In this document: piece by piece, positions 54,682 to 63,351 of the stretch
Numbering within the stretch: the stretch's first letter is position 1
Layout of the letters: each line of letters opens with the position of its first letter
Assembly (NCBI RefSeq): GCF_007556815.1
Contig: NZ_CP041745.1
Span: 1,116,001 to 1,180,000 of the forward strand
From: Paraburkholderia megapolitana
GTDB lineage: Bacteria > Pseudomonadota > Gammaproteobacteria > Burkholderiales > Burkholderiaceae
Direction of reading: 5' to 3'
DNA length: 64,000 nucleotides
The notes under the pieces: model-generated
Database searches by the model: none
What the model saw: only the letters and a program-made list of their open reading frames with translations
What the model was told of the DNA's origin: nothing
Made by a program: the position numbers and the translations under genes

Positions 54682-54895
54682 TGTGTGACTCCTTGCGTGA
54701 ACAGGGTATGTGCGCAGCCGGCTGGTCGCCGCTGCGCACGCTCGCGTAGCACTCCATGCCCGTGACGGAGACGCGGTCCGGCACGCTGAATGGCACGACG
54801 CTTGCGAGTCACTTAGGTGCGAATTCGTACCGACAGGTTCCCGTCATCCGGTAGTTTCGTCATTCAGTTTCGTCGCTTGAGACGGCGGCACGGCC

Positions 54896-55354
54896 TTACA
54901 TCAGCCGCTTGAGAATGAAACGCCATTCCTCGCTCGTCACCGGTGTGATCGACAGGCGGTTGCCTTTTGCGAGCACACGCATCTGCGCGAGTTCCGGGTG
55001 CTCGCGCAGCGCGGCGAGTGCGACCAATGGGGTCTTCTTCTTGAACACCACGTCGACGAGCACCCAGCGCGGCTCTTCCTGCTTCGATTTCGGATCGTAG
55101 TACGGGCTCTTCGGATCGAACTGGGTCGGGTCCGGGTAAGCCGTCGACGACACTTCCGCCAGCCCGGCAATACCGGGTTCCGGGCAGCTCGAATGATAGA
55201 AAAGCACGCCGTCGCCGAGCTGCATCGTGTCGCGCATGAAGTTGCGTGCCTGATAGTTGCGCACGCCCGTCCACGGCAGCGTGTGCTTTGGCGCGTGGGC
55301 GAGGTCGTCGATGCTTGCTTCGTCCGGTTCGGACTTCATTAGCCAGTAGCGCAT
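54896..55354 (-). CDS. EVE-domain protein
   Basis: This 152-residue PUA-like EVE domain starts MRYWLMKSEPDEASIDDL, the family hallmark. It has WTGVRNYQARNFMRDTMQLGDGVLFYHSSCPEPGIAGLAEVSSTAYPDPTQFD and the C-terminal RLSITPVTSEEWRFILKRLM. Bacterial EVE proteins bind modified bases in RNA or DNA and are linked to tRNA/rRNA modification or defence. Here the setting is housekeeping: it lies downstream of the 6S RNA gene and zapA, as in other Burkholderiaceae. Confidence 0.92.
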   Translation of the reverse strand: MRYWLMKSEPDEASIDDLAHAPKHTLPWTGVRNYQARNFMRDTMQLGDGVLFYHSSCPEPGIAGLAEVSSTAYPDPTQFDPKSPYYDPKSKQEEPRWVLVDVVFKKKTPLVALAALREHPELAQMRVLAKGNRLSITPVTSEEWRFILKRLM

Positions 55355-55435
55355 ATGAATCGAAGGAACGTGAGGGTGGATGGGAGAACCACAACGAAAG
55401 CGACTACGACAGCGACCAGACAAACTGCGGCGCAA

Positions 55436-55470
55436 AGAAAAACGGCACCGGACGAGTGTCCGATGCCGTT
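55436..55470 (-). terminator. Terminator downstream of 6S RNA
   Basis: On the minus strand a 13-bp stem with one G-U pair (55458-55470 with 55441-55453) and a 4-nt loop is followed by a T-rich tract (TTTTTCTTT). It lies about 8 nt after the predicted 3' end of the 6S RNA. Confidence 0.85.
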
Positions 55471-55477
55471 CGAATAA

Positions 55478-55655
55478 GTCCCCGCCATAGCCGCTAGGCC
55501 GGCATCCTGAACCGGAGATTCAGAATTGGTCGCAGTTAGCAGCACTTCGGGTACATCAGACAGAGTGACGCGCACACCCGTGCTGCAAATTTCCACAACC
55601 GTGCACATGGCATTGGTTCAAGGAATATATGACCTTGGCAAACCAGGCAGGGAAG
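55478..55655 (-). ncRNA. ssrS: 6S RNA (RNA polymerase-binding regulator)
   Basis: The interval of about 178 nt between zapA and the EVE gene has the 6S architecture. The 5' end UCCCUGCC pairs with the 3' end GGCGGGGA (8 bp, one G-U). The sequence CCUUGAACCAAUG follows the 5' arm, and a central hairpin GCAGCACGGGU/ACCCGAAGUGCUGC is present. A 3' side hairpin CUGAAUCUCCGGUUCAG lies before the closing stem. Location next to zapA is the conserved site of ssrS. The RNA traps sigma-70 holoenzyme in stationary phase. Ends are estimated from the closing stem; the terminator just downstream supports them. Confidence 0.85.
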
Positions 55656-55736
55656 CTAACAACTGGGCCGGTATGTTCCACCAACCCACTAAACCGTTTG
55701 AATCGAGATGCTTGCCAGACTCGGACTACGCTGCGA

Positions 55737-56051
55737 CTACTGCACGCCGTACTGGCCAATGACTGTATCGAGCTGCTCGTTCATCTGGTGCATTGTACGC
55801 CGGATTTCTTCGGCGGGAAACGATTCTCCATGACGCACGCTGGCTTGCAGCTTCAGCAGTTCCGATGCGAGCGACAGCGCGGCCATCACCGCAATGCGAT
55901 CCATGCCGCGCACATTGCTGTGCGTGCGGATTTTTGACATTTCCGCATCGACCCGCGCAACCGCTTCGAGCAACGCCGCTTCGGTTTCCGGCGAGCAGGC
56001 GAGACGATAGGTCTGGCCGAGAATCGCGACTTCGATCTGCTTCGTGGTCAT
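55737..56051 (-). CDS. zapA: Cell division protein ZapA
   Basis: This 104-residue FtsZ-ring-associated protein starts MTTKQIEVAILGQTYRLACSPETEAALLEAVARVDAEMSKIR. It has the conserved MDRIAVMAALSLASELLKL and a coiled-coil C-terminal helix. It bundles FtsZ filaments. Its start overlaps the stop of the coiled-coil gene by 4 bp (ATGA), so the two are coupled. The 6S RNA gene follows. Confidence 0.94.
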   Translation of the reverse strand: MTTKQIEVAILGQTYRLACSPETEAALLEAVARVDAEMSKIRTHSNVRGMDRIAVMAALSLASELLKLQASVRHGESFPAEEIRRTMHQMNEQLDTVIGQYGVQ

Positions 56052-56407
56052 GCATTTTCTCCGTGGCGGGCCGCATCGCTGCGGGTCTCTTCTTCCTCGT
56101 GCTGCGCGGCGGCGAGCAGATCGAGTTGACTGTCCTGCTCGGATTGACCTTTGGCACGCGGCAGTTTTTCGAGGATCGCGTTGAGCCTGACCTGCGCGTC
56201 GTCGATCTTTGCCGACAGCGCGTCGCGTTCGGCTTGCAGCGCGTTGCGCTCTTCGCGCATGTGTTCGAGTTCGGCGCGCGTTGCGTCGCAATCCGAGCGG
56301 GCCTGCGCGAGCTGCTCTTCGAGCGCCTGGCGTGCCGCGTAGTGACGCTGGCTGACCGCGATCAGCCGGCCGATGTTCTGTGAGAGTGTTTCGAGTTCGG
56401 TGAGCAT
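56048..56407 (-). CDS. Coiled-coil protein paired with zapA (ZapB/DUF904-like)
   Basis: This 119-residue, almost entirely helical protein has heptads from residue 1 to about 85 (MLTELETLSQNIGRLIAVSQRH, QALEEQLAQARSDCDATRAELEHMREERNALQAERDALSAKID), followed by a polar tail. The size, coiled coil and position directly before zapA fit a ZapB-like division partner. The name is inference; true ZapB proteins are shorter (about 80 aa). The start MLTELETL is chosen over an upstream ATG with weaker character. Confidence 0.8.
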   Translation of the reverse strand: MLTELETLSQNIGRLIAVSQRHYAARQALEEQLAQARSDCDATRAELEHMREERNALQAERDALSAKIDDAQVRLNAILEKLPRAKGQSEQDSQLDLLAAAQHEEEETRSDAARHGENA

Positions 56408-56863
56408 GTGCTGCGTCCTCTTAAGACGGGACATTTTAGCGCGGAATGCCGCGGGTTCCGATAATTGTCTCGTTTCGAGACGTAACAGTCGTGCTTTTTA
56501 CAGGTTTTTCGCGGGGTTTTGTCATGTTGTTTGCCGATGTCCGGCGGTTTTTCAGTCGCCGCGGCACCCGACGTACGACCGCAATTGCCGTTTCTTGACG
56601 CGACATCGTACGCGCTCCTACACTTGCGGCACTTTGGCGCCCACGCGTTTTTTCGCATCGTGCGTAGTTAAACGGGAAACAGGGGGAGTTTTCGAAACCT
56701 GTTCGACAAGGACTATGAACTCGCCTCTATCTACAACACATCGCGGCGCGGCGTCCGTCACACGAATCTCGCGAGTCTCTCGATTGGCGGGCGGCAGCAG
56801 CTCGGTATGCGCTGCGAGCCCTACGCCGTCGATTAGTCCGTTCACCTCCATCATGCTGCACGG
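56408..56863. other. 456-bp divergent region: zap operon promoter and btuC leader
   Basis: The first 200 bp are relatively AT-rich and should hold the zap operon promoter. The right half leads to btuC. It contains GTTAAACGGGAA followed by a small hairpin (ACAGG...CCTGT, 56676-56699), faintly like the start of a cobalamin riboswitch core, but no convincing B12 box. A 50-codon ORF (56715-56867) overlaps the btuC start. Confidence 0.6.
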
Positions 56864-56867
56864 ATGA
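56715..56867 (+). CDS. Possible 50-residue leader peptide upstream of btuC
   Basis: This ORF starts at ATG with an AAGG six to seven nt upstream and encodes a Ser/Thr/Arg-rich peptide (MNSPLSTTHRGAASVTRISR...). Its TGA stop overlaps the btuC ATG (ATGA), which would allow coupled translation. Composition is unlike its neighbours and no family is recognised. It may equally be chance open frame in a structured leader. Confidence 0.3.
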   Translation: MNSPLSTTHRGAASVTRISRVSRLAGGSSSVCAASPTPSISPFTSIMLHG

Positions 56868-57901
56868 ACCGCATCGCGACGCGAACCGTTCGACGCATGA
56901 GCGCGCAACGCGCGGCCGTCATCTGGGCCGTGCTCGCCGCATGCACGGCAGCCGTGTTCGTCGCGTCGCTGTCGCTCGGCAGCGTATCTGTGCCGCCTGC
57001 CCGTGTCTTCGCCGCATTGTTGCCTGCGCACGCCGTGCCCGCCGATCTCGGTGTCGAGATCGTGCGCTCGCTGCGGCTGCCGCGCGCGCTTGCCGGGTTC
57101 TCGTGCGGCGCGCTGCTCGCGCTCGGCGGTGCGCTGTTGCAGGTGCTGCTGCGCAATCCGCTTGCCGAGCCGTATGTGCTTGGCGTGTCCGGCGGCGCCG
57201 CGAGTTTTGCATTGCTGGCGATGAGCGCCGGCTGTGCAGTATGGCTCGTCGATGCAAGTGCATTCGCGGGCGCGTTTGCATCGATCCTGCTTGTGCTCGG
57301 TCTCGCCCGTCGCGAACTGTGGCGCGGCGAACCGCAGGACACATCGCCGCGTCTGCTGCTGACCGGTGCCGTGGTCGCGGCGGGCTGGGGCGCGGCGATC
57401 ACGCTGCTGCTCACCGTCGCGCCGGACAACCGTCTGCGCGGCATGCTGTTCTGGCTGACCGGCGATCTGAACGGCGGCGGCATGCCGTGGACCGCGCTCG
57501 CCGCACTCGTCGTCGTACTCCTCGCGATCGTGCCCGCCGCGCCGCAACTCAACGTATTGCTGCGCGGCGATGCGGCCGCGCAGGCGCTCGGCGTCGCCGT
57601 CGTGCCGCTGCGCCTGCGCATCTATCTGGTCGCGTCGCTTGCCGCGGCTGCTGCCGTGACGACGGGCGGCACGATCGGCTTCGTCGGTCTGGTGGTACCG
57701 CATATGGTGCGGCTCGCGTTCGGCAACGATCAGCGGATGTTGCTGCCCGCCGCGGCGTTAGGCGGCGGTCTCGCGGTGATGGGCGCCGACCTGGTCGCGC
57801 GCACGGCGATTGCGCCTGCGCAACTGCCGGTCGGTGTGATCACCGCGCTGATCGGCGTGCCGGTGTTTCTCTGGATGCTGTTGCACAGGCGGCGCGGATG
57901 A
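56864..57901 (+). CDS. btuC: Cobalamin ABC transporter permease (FecCD family)
   Basis: This 345-residue FecCD-type permease has about ten helices. Signature pieces are RLPRALAGFSCGALLALGGALLQVLLRNPLAEPYVLGVSGGA, FWLTGDLNGGGMPW and TTGGTIGFVGLVVPHMVRLAFGNDQRMLLPAAALGG. Assignment to vitamin B12 rests on the following cobT, cobS and cobC genes. The first ATG (MNRIATRTVRRMSAQR) is given; MSAQRAAV at 56897 is an alternative. It overlaps the ATPase gene by 4 bp. Confidence 0.88.
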   Translation: MNRIATRTVRRMSAQRAAVIWAVLAACTAAVFVASLSLGSVSVPPARVFAALLPAHAVPADLGVEIVRSLRLPRALAGFSCGALLALGGALLQVLLRNPLAEPYVLGVSGGAASFALLAMSAGCAVWLVDASAFAGAFASILLVLGLARRELWRGEPQDTSPRLLLTGAVVAAGWGAAITLLLTVAPDNRLRGMLFWLTGDLNGGGMPWTALAALVVVLLAIVPAAPQLNVLLRGDAAAQALGVAVVPLRLRIYLVASLAAAAAVTTGGTIGFVGLVVPHMVRLAFGNDQRMLLPAAALGGGLAVMGADLVARTAIAPAQLPVGVITALIGVPVFLWMLLHRRRG

Positions 57902-58749
57902 CCGGCCACGACGCGACATCCAGGAATGCACCGCAGGCAGCGACGCTTGCGATGCAACACGTGACGCTGCGCGCCGGCGAGCGCGTGTTACTCGACGACG
58001 TCACGCAGACCTTCGGCCCCGGCGAGCTGTGGTGCATCGCCGGGCCGAACGGTGCAGGCAAGACGACGTTGCTGTCGGTGCTGGCCGGTTTGCTGCGGCC
58101 CGCCGCCGGGCACGTCGAGATCGACGGCGTGGCGCTCGATCGCTGGGCCGCCGTACCGCTCGCGCAACGACGCGCGCTGATGCCGCAGAGCCTGCACGAC
58201 GCGTTCAGCGCGAGCGTGCTCGATATCGTGATGCTGAATCGCTTTCCGCACCTGGCCGGCTGGGGCTGGGAACGCGCGGACGATCTTGCCGCCGCACAGT
58301 CGGCACTCGCGATGCTCGGACTCACCGCACTCGCTTCGCGCGACGTGCTGTCTTTGTCGGGCGGTGAACGGCAACGGGTGTCGCTTGCCGCTGTGCTGTG
58401 CCAGAATGCGCCCCTGCTGCTGCTCGACGAGCCGCTTGCGCATCTCGACCTGCATCATCAGATCGAGTGTCTCGACGTGCTGACAGCGTGGGCGCGCGAG
58501 GCCGGGCGCACGGTCGTGTTCTCGTGCCACGACCTGAACCTCGCGCGCCGTTATGCGACGCATGCGTTGCTGCTCGACGGCAATGGCCATGCGCAGGCCG
58601 GCGCCGCGCGCGATGTGTTGACGCCCGAACTGGCGAGCCGCGCGTTCGGCTACCCGCTGATATTGATTCGCGAAGGGGAGCACGAAGCGCTGATCCCCGC
58701 GGTACAGTCCCGTTATTCGTCCGACAACGCCCGGCCCTCATCGCGGTGA
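57898..58749 (+). CDS. btuD: Cobalamin ABC transporter ATP-binding protein
   Basis: This 283-residue ABC ATPase of the FecE/BtuD type has Walker A CIAGPNGAGKTTLLSVLAGLL, the QSLHDAFSASVLDIVMLNRFPHLAGW region, signature LSLSGGERQRVSLAAVLCQ and Walker B LLLLDEPLAHLDLHHQ. A C-terminal extension of about 30 residues follows. The ATGA overlap with the permease gene fixes the start. It should energise corrinoid import with BtuC and BtuF. Confidence 0.9.
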   Translation: MTGHDATSRNAPQAATLAMQHVTLRAGERVLLDDVTQTFGPGELWCIAGPNGAGKTTLLSVLAGLLRPAAGHVEIDGVALDRWAAVPLAQRRALMPQSLHDAFSASVLDIVMLNRFPHLAGWGWERADDLAAAQSALAMLGLTALASRDVLSLSGGERQRVSLAAVLCQNAPLLLLDEPLAHLDLHHQIECLDVLTAWAREAGRTVVFSCHDLNLARRYATHALLLDGNGHAQAGAARDVLTPELASRAFGYPLILIREGEHEALIPAVQSRYSSDNARPSSR

Positions 58750-58783
58750 TCGGCGCAGACGGTTTTTCTTTCAACCGGACAAC

Positions 58784-59839
58784 ATGATCTTTTCACCTCT
58801 TGTCTTGCCCGTCGTCGAGCCGCTCGATTCCTCTTTGCGCGACGATCTTCAACGGATCATCGATGCCAAGACCAAGCCGCCCGGCAGTCTGGGCCGCCTG
58901 GAGACGCTCGCGCGGCAGATCGGGCTGATCCAGCAGACCACGCAGCCGAGCGTGACCCGCGCGACCATGATCGTCTTCGCGGGCGACCACGGCATTGCTG
59001 CCGAGGGCGTGAGCCCCTATCCGCAGGAGGTGACCGCGCAGATGGTCGCGAACTTCCTCGCGGGCGGCGCCGCGATCAATGCGCTGAGCCGCGTTGCCGA
59101 CCTGACGCTCGAGATCGTCAACGCCGGTATCGCAACACCGTTGCCCGACAGCGAAGGGCTCGTCAATATTCCAGTCGCATACGGCACGCGCAACTTCATG
59201 CACGAACCCGCGATGACGCGCGACCAGGTCATCGCAGCAGTGCAGGCCGGCATCGAGCGCGTGCGGCACCACGCGGCGCTCGGCACCAACGTGATCGGCT
59301 TCGGCGAGATGGGGATTGCGAATACGTCGTCGGCTGCGTGTCTGATGAGCCGGCTGTGCGGCGTATCGATCGACGAGTGTGTCGGTCGCGGCACCGGGCT
59401 CGATAACGCCGGACTCGCGAAAAAGCGCAACGTGCTCGCATCGGCGCTTGCGCTTTATCCGGCGTCGATCCATCCACTCGATGTGCTCGCCACGTTCGGC
59501 GGTTTCGAGATCGCGATGATGGCGGGCGCCTACATGGCCGCGGCGGAAGCGCGCATGGTGACGCTCGTCGACGGCTTCATCGCGACGGCCGCGCTGCTGG
59601 TAGCCGATGCGCTGGTGCCGGGCGTGCGCGAGTATTGCGTGTTTGCGCATGCGTCGAACGAAGCGGGGCACCGGCGCATGCTCGATCACTTCGGCGCGAT
59701 GCCGCTGCTCGCGCTCGATATGCGGCTCGGCGAGGGCACGGGCGCCGCGGTCGCGGTGCCGCTGCTGCGTGCAGCTGTTGCGATCGTCAACGAGATGGCG
59801 AGCTTTGAGTCGGCCGGCGTCGCCACCCGCCGGCCCTGA
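58784..59839 (+). CDS. cobT: Nicotinate-nucleotide:dimethylbenzimidazole phosphoribosyltransferase
   Basis: This 351-residue enzyme makes alpha-ribazole phosphate, the lower-ligand precursor of cobalamin. It has TKPPGSLGRLETLARQIGLIQ, the conserved IVFAGDHGIAAEGVSPYPQEVTAQMV, IGFGEMGIANTSSAACLM, GTGLDNAGLAKK and the catalytic Glu region LDMRLGEGTGAAVAVPLLRAA. Length is standard. It is 34 bp after btuD. Confidence 0.96.
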   Translation: MIFSPLVLPVVEPLDSSLRDDLQRIIDAKTKPPGSLGRLETLARQIGLIQQTTQPSVTRATMIVFAGDHGIAAEGVSPYPQEVTAQMVANFLAGGAAINALSRVADLTLEIVNAGIATPLPDSEGLVNIPVAYGTRNFMHEPAMTRDQVIAAVQAGIERVRHHAALGTNVIGFGEMGIANTSSAACLMSRLCGVSIDECVGRGTGLDNAGLAKKRNVLASALALYPASIHPLDVLATFGGFEIAMMAGAYMAAAEARMVTLVDGFIATAALLVADALVPGVREYCVFAHASNEAGHRRMLDHFGAMPLLALDMRLGEGTGAAVAVPLLRAAVAIVNEMASFESAGVATRRP

Positions 59840-59867
59840 ACGCAGCGCTTATCCGAGGCAGGCGTCG

Positions 59868-60626
59868 ATGCATCCGTTGACCGAACTGCGTTACTTCTTC
59901 ACTGCACTCGGCTACTTCACGCGCGTGCCCGTGCCGCGTTGGGTCGGCTACGAGCCGCATTATCTGAATGCGGCGGCGCGCTATTTTCCGCTTGTTGGCG
60001 CGATGGTGGGGGCGCTTGGCGCGCTCGTGTATCTGGCGGCACTGCATCTGTTTCCCGTAGGCGTGGCGGTGCTGCTGTCGATGGTCGCGACGCTCGTCGT
60101 CACCGGTGCGTTTCATGAGGACGGGCTGGCGGACTGCTGCGATGGGTTCGGCGGCGGCTATACCCGCGACGATGTGCTGCGCATCATGCAGGACTCGCGT
60201 ATCGGTGCATTTGGTGCGATCGGTCTCGTGCTTGCGCTCACGCTGAAATGGCAGGCGCTCGCGGCGTTGCCGCCGGCACGTGCCGCGTGGCTGATGATCG
60301 CCGCGCACGCGGCGAGCCGCACGGGCGCGATCAGCTATCTGACGACGCTCGATTACGTGCGCGCCGAAGGCAAGGCAAAACCGGTAGCGCAGCGCATGGG
60401 CGTAGTGGCCTTCGGCGTGGCTGCCGTGTTCGGTTTGCCGTGGCTGTTATGGCCGGACTGGCGCTGCGGCCTTGCGATGCTCGCGGTGCTTGTCGTGCTG
60501 CGCGTTTTAATCGGTCGCTACTGGGTACGGCGCATCGGCGGTTATACCGGCGACTGCCTCGGCTTCGCGCAGCAGATCTTCGAACTGGCAATCTATCTGA
60601 CGGGGCTCGCATGGATCTCGTCCTGA
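59868..60626 (+). CDS. cobS: Adenosylcobinamide-GDP ribazoletransferase (cobalamin synthase)
   Basis: This 252-residue membrane enzyme (CobS/CobV) joins alpha-ribazole (phosphate) to adenosylcobinamide-GDP. The metal-binding signature AFHEDGLADCCDGFGGGYTRDDVLRIMQDSRIGAFGA is intact, and about six helices follow, ending with YTGDCLGFAQQIFELAIYLTG. The start MHPLTELRYFFTALGYFTRVPVP is the family start. It overlaps cobC by 16 bp. Confidence 0.95.
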   Translation: MHPLTELRYFFTALGYFTRVPVPRWVGYEPHYLNAAARYFPLVGAMVGALGALVYLAALHLFPVGVAVLLSMVATLVVTGAFHEDGLADCCDGFGGGYTRDDVLRIMQDSRIGAFGAIGLVLALTLKWQALAALPPARAAWLMIAAHAASRTGAISYLTTLDYVRAEGKAKPVAQRMGVVAFGVAAVFGLPWLLWPDWRCGLAMLAVLVVLRVLIGRYWVRRIGGYTGDCLGFAQQIFELAIYLTGLAWISS

Positions 60627-61204
60627 TCCGTCATGCGGCCGTTTCCGTTGCTGCGGGCGTGTGCTACGGCCGCACCGACGTGCCGCTCGCGCATGAGCCG
60701 GCAATTGCATCGGCAGCCGCTGTCGCGCGTCTGGCTGCGCTGCGCGCGCCGCATCCTCGCGCACTATTCACGAGTCCGCTGACGCGTTGCGCGAGCATTG
60801 CGACTTCGCTTGCCGGACACTTCGACTGCGCCTGCCGTATCGATACGCGTCTCGAAGAGATGAACTTCGGCGCATGGGAAATGCAGCGCTGGAATGCGAT
60901 CGAACGCGCGCAACTCGATGCATGGGCCGCCGATTTCGATCATGCGCGACCGCACGGCGGCGAGAGCGTCGCGCAGTTCGCGGCGCGCGTCGGAGCGTGG
61001 CTCGATGACGCGGTGGCTGCGTGCGAAGCGTCGTCGGTTGCCTATGTCGTGACGCACGCCGGCGTCATGCGTGTCGCTACGGCGCTTGCGCTGGAACTGC
61101 CGGTCGAGCGCTGCGTGCAGTGGGCGCTCGAGATGGCCGCCATCGTCTGGCTGCGGCGCGACGAAGCGAACGGGCGCTGGACGCTGGTGCGCTGGAACGC
61201 GTAA
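60611..61204 (+). CDS. cobC: Alpha-ribazole phosphatase (histidine phosphatase family)
   Basis: This 197-residue phosphoglycerate-mutase-like phosphatase starts MDLVLIRHAAVSVAAGVCYGRTDVPLA, with the catalytic RHA motif and CYGRTDVPL typical of CobC. It also has LFTSPLTRCASIA, EEMNFGAWEMQRW and the second catalytic His in YVVTHAGVMRV. It removes phosphate from alpha-ribazole-5-P or adenosylcobalamin-5'-P. It is the last plus-strand gene, converging on btuF. Confidence 0.92.
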   Translation: MDLVLIRHAAVSVAAGVCYGRTDVPLAHEPAIASAAAVARLAALRAPHPRALFTSPLTRCASIATSLAGHFDCACRIDTRLEEMNFGAWEMQRWNAIERAQLDAWAADFDHARPHGGESVAQFAARVGAWLDDAVAACEASSVAYVVTHAGVMRVATALALELPVERCVQWALEMAAIVWLRRDEANGRWTLVRWNA

Positions 61205-61247
61205 GCGTTCAGCGCTTGCGGTAGGTATCGGCGTTGCTCAGACGTTG

Positions 61248-62186
61248 TTATTGCACGCTGCCGGCCGCTCCAGCCGGTCGACGCGAGCGCGCCGTGTCGA
61301 GATCCTCGCACAGCTGCGCAGCACCCTGCGCGATACGCGGTGCGGGCCGGTTGATCAGATCGCCGTCGATCGCAAACAGATTGTTGCGCGCGACCGCTGT
61401 CAGCGCCGGCCACGCGCGCCATGTGTCGAGTTGCGACAACGGATGGTCCGGCGCGGTCGCCCCTTGCGACGCCGTGACGATTGCCTCAGGATTCGCCGCG
61501 AGCACCGCTTCCGTCGATACGGTCGGCACCAGCGGTTCCAATTGCCCGAATACATTGCGCCCGCCGCACAGCGCGATCACGTCGCTGATCATGTGCGTGC
61601 CGTTGAGCGTCATCAGCGGTTTGTCCCACACCTGGTAGAACACACTCACGGGCGGCCGCGTCGCGTAACGCGTGCGTAACTGCGCAATGCGCTGGCGGAA
61701 TGCAGTTGCGGCTGCATCGGCGGTTTGCTGTGTGTCGAGCAGCACGCCGAGTTTTGTCAACGTGCTCGCGATGTCGTCGAGATGTTTGGGCTCGCTGAAA
61801 AAGAGCGGGATGTGCAGCTCGCGCAGCCGCTCGAGCTGAACTTGTGCATTACCGTGCCGCCATACGACGATCAGGTCCGGCTTCAGCGCGACGATGCGTT
61901 CGAGGTCGAGCGCCTTGTTGTCGCCGACGCGTGGCAGCTGCTTCGCTTCGGGCGGGTAGTCGCTGTAGGTGACCGCACCAACGAGCTTCGCGCCGCCGCC
62001 CGCGGCATAGAGCAGCTCGGTGACGTGCGGCGCGAGACTGATCACGCGTTGTGCGGGCGCTGCGAGCGTGACGGTTGCGCCGCTGTCGTCGGTAACGGCG
62101 ATGGCCGCGTGCGCAGCGCGGCTGAATGGCAGCAAGGTCGCGCAGGCAAGAGTAAATACGGCGGCGAGACGAACGGAGCGGATCAT
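61248..62186 (-). CDS. btuF: Periplasmic cobalamin-binding protein
   Basis: This 312-residue class III (BtuF/FhuD-type) binding protein has a signal peptide (MIRSVRLAAVFTLACATLLPFSRAAHA). The mature domain has AQRVISLAPHVTELLYAAGGGAKLVGAVTYSDYPPEAKQLPRVGD, LERIVALKPDLIVVWRHGN and a long connecting helix (STLTKLGVLLDTQQTADAAATAFRQRI). YSDYPPEA with PRVG is typical of BtuF. It serves BtuC and BtuD. Start is chosen at the signal peptide; the open frame upstream is not coding-like. Confidence 0.92.
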   Translation of the reverse strand: MIRSVRLAAVFTLACATLLPFSRAAHAAIAVTDDSGATVTLAAPAQRVISLAPHVTELLYAAGGGAKLVGAVTYSDYPPEAKQLPRVGDNKALDLERIVALKPDLIVVWRHGNAQVQLERLRELHIPLFFSEPKHLDDIASTLTKLGVLLDTQQTADAAATAFRQRIAQLRTRYATRPPVSVFYQVWDKPLMTLNGTHMISDVIALCGGRNVFGQLEPLVPTVSTEAVLAANPEAIVTASQGATAPDHPLSQLDTWRAWPALTAVARNNLFAIDGDLINRPAPRIAQGAAQLCEDLDTARSRRPAGAAGSVQ

Positions 62187-62223
62187 TGCGATGAATGTAG
62201 GGAGCAGGGTGGTTGCGGTGCGC

Positions 62224-63351
62224 TCAACTGTGCAGCGCATCGATTGCTTCGATGCTCTCCTGCAATGCTCGCTCGAAACGCTGCCAGTCCGAGGGTGTGG
62301 CGGGCAGGCCGAAGCGCAGGCTGGCCGGTTGCGCGAACAGGCGTGTCCAGATACCACGCTCGGCAAGCGCACGATGCAACGCAGCGGCACGCACGTCGTC
62401 GGTCCATGCGAAGAGCGGAGTGGCTTGCGATACCAGACGATGCGCATGCAGTAGATCGACGAGCCGTGCGCTGTCTACGGCGAGGCGGTTGCGCATCTGC
62501 TGTTGCCATGCGCGATCGGCGAACGCTGCGCTTACTGCGTGACGAGCGGGACCGCTGACCGTCCATGCGCCGAGCGCTTCGCGCAATGCGCGAAGCTGCG
62601 TCGGCGCAGCCAGCACGAAGCCCGCGCGTACGCCCGCGAGGCCAAAGAACTTGCCGGGCGAACGCAGCACGACGAGACCGGGCAACGCGACGCGATCGGC
62701 CAGCGATGCGCGCGGCGCGATATCCGGCATCGCATCGGCGAACGCTTCGTCGACGATCAGCGTGCCGCCGCGTGCTGACAACTGCGCGTGCCAGCGCAGA
62801 AGTTTTTTCGCATCGAGATACGCGGCGGTCGGGTTGTTCGGATTGACGACGACCGCGTGGGTGAGCGCGTCGGGCAGGTTCTCGCACGCTACGTCGAGTG
62901 GGCTCACGGCGTAGCCTGCGCGTGCGAACGCCGGCGCATATTCGCTATAAGTGAGCGGCGCGATACCGACGGTTGCGCGCGTCGACGACTCGGGTCGCGA
63001 TCCGGGCGATGAAGCAGGCTGCGCAGGCAGCAACGCAGACAACAACGCAGGCAACGCGCGGATCGCCGCCTGGCTGCCGGCCACCGGCAGCACATGCTCC
63101 GCGTCCGGCGCGCCGTAATAGCGCGCGGCGCATTCGGCGAAATCGTCGCCTTCGTCGGGCAGACGTCGCCATACATCGGGCGGCACGGGCGGTACGGGAT
63201 AACCGTACGGATTGATACCGGTCGACAGATCGAGCCATGACGCGTACGGAATGCCGTACAGGCGCGCAGCCTCGTGCAGATTGCCGCCGTGCGTCACCGC
63301 GCCCGGCACGGTACCCGGGTTCGAAGTAGCAGTACCGATCTCTCTACGCAT
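62224..63351 (-). CDS. cobD: Threonine-phosphate decarboxylase
   Basis: This 375-residue PLP enzyme of the aspartate aminotransferase fold makes (R)-1-amino-2-propanol phosphate for the corrin side chain. It has [35 protein letters not shown] (family N-terminus), [40 protein letters not shown] and the Schiff-base lysine in [19 protein letters not shown]. The start [10 protein letters not shown] overlaps the cbiB stop by 8 bp. Confidence 0.93.
   Translation of the reverse strand: MRREIGTATSNPGTVPGAVTHGGNLHEAARLYGIPYASWLDLSTGINPYGYPVPPVPPDVWRRLPDEGDDFAECAARYYGAPDAEHVLPVAGSQAAIRALPALLSALLPAQPASSPGSRPESSTRATVGIAPLTYSEYAPAFARAGYAVSPLDVACENLPDALTHAVVVNPNNPTAAYLDAKKLLRWHAQLSARGGTLIVDEAFADAMPDIAPRASLADRVALPGLVVLRSPGKFFGLAGVRAGFVLAAPTQLRALREALGAWTVSGPARHAVSAAFADRAWQQQMRNRLAVDSARLVDLLHAHRLVSQATPLFAWTDDVRAAALHRALAERGIWTRLFAQPASLRFGLPATPSDWQRFERALQESIEAIDALHS

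Noticed and set aside
56660..56830. Canonical cobalamin riboswitch before btuC
   Set aside because: Only a fragment (GTTAAACGGGAA plus a small hairpin) resembles the core. No GCCAGGAGACCTGCC-type B12 box could be found, so it is kept only as a low-confidence finding.
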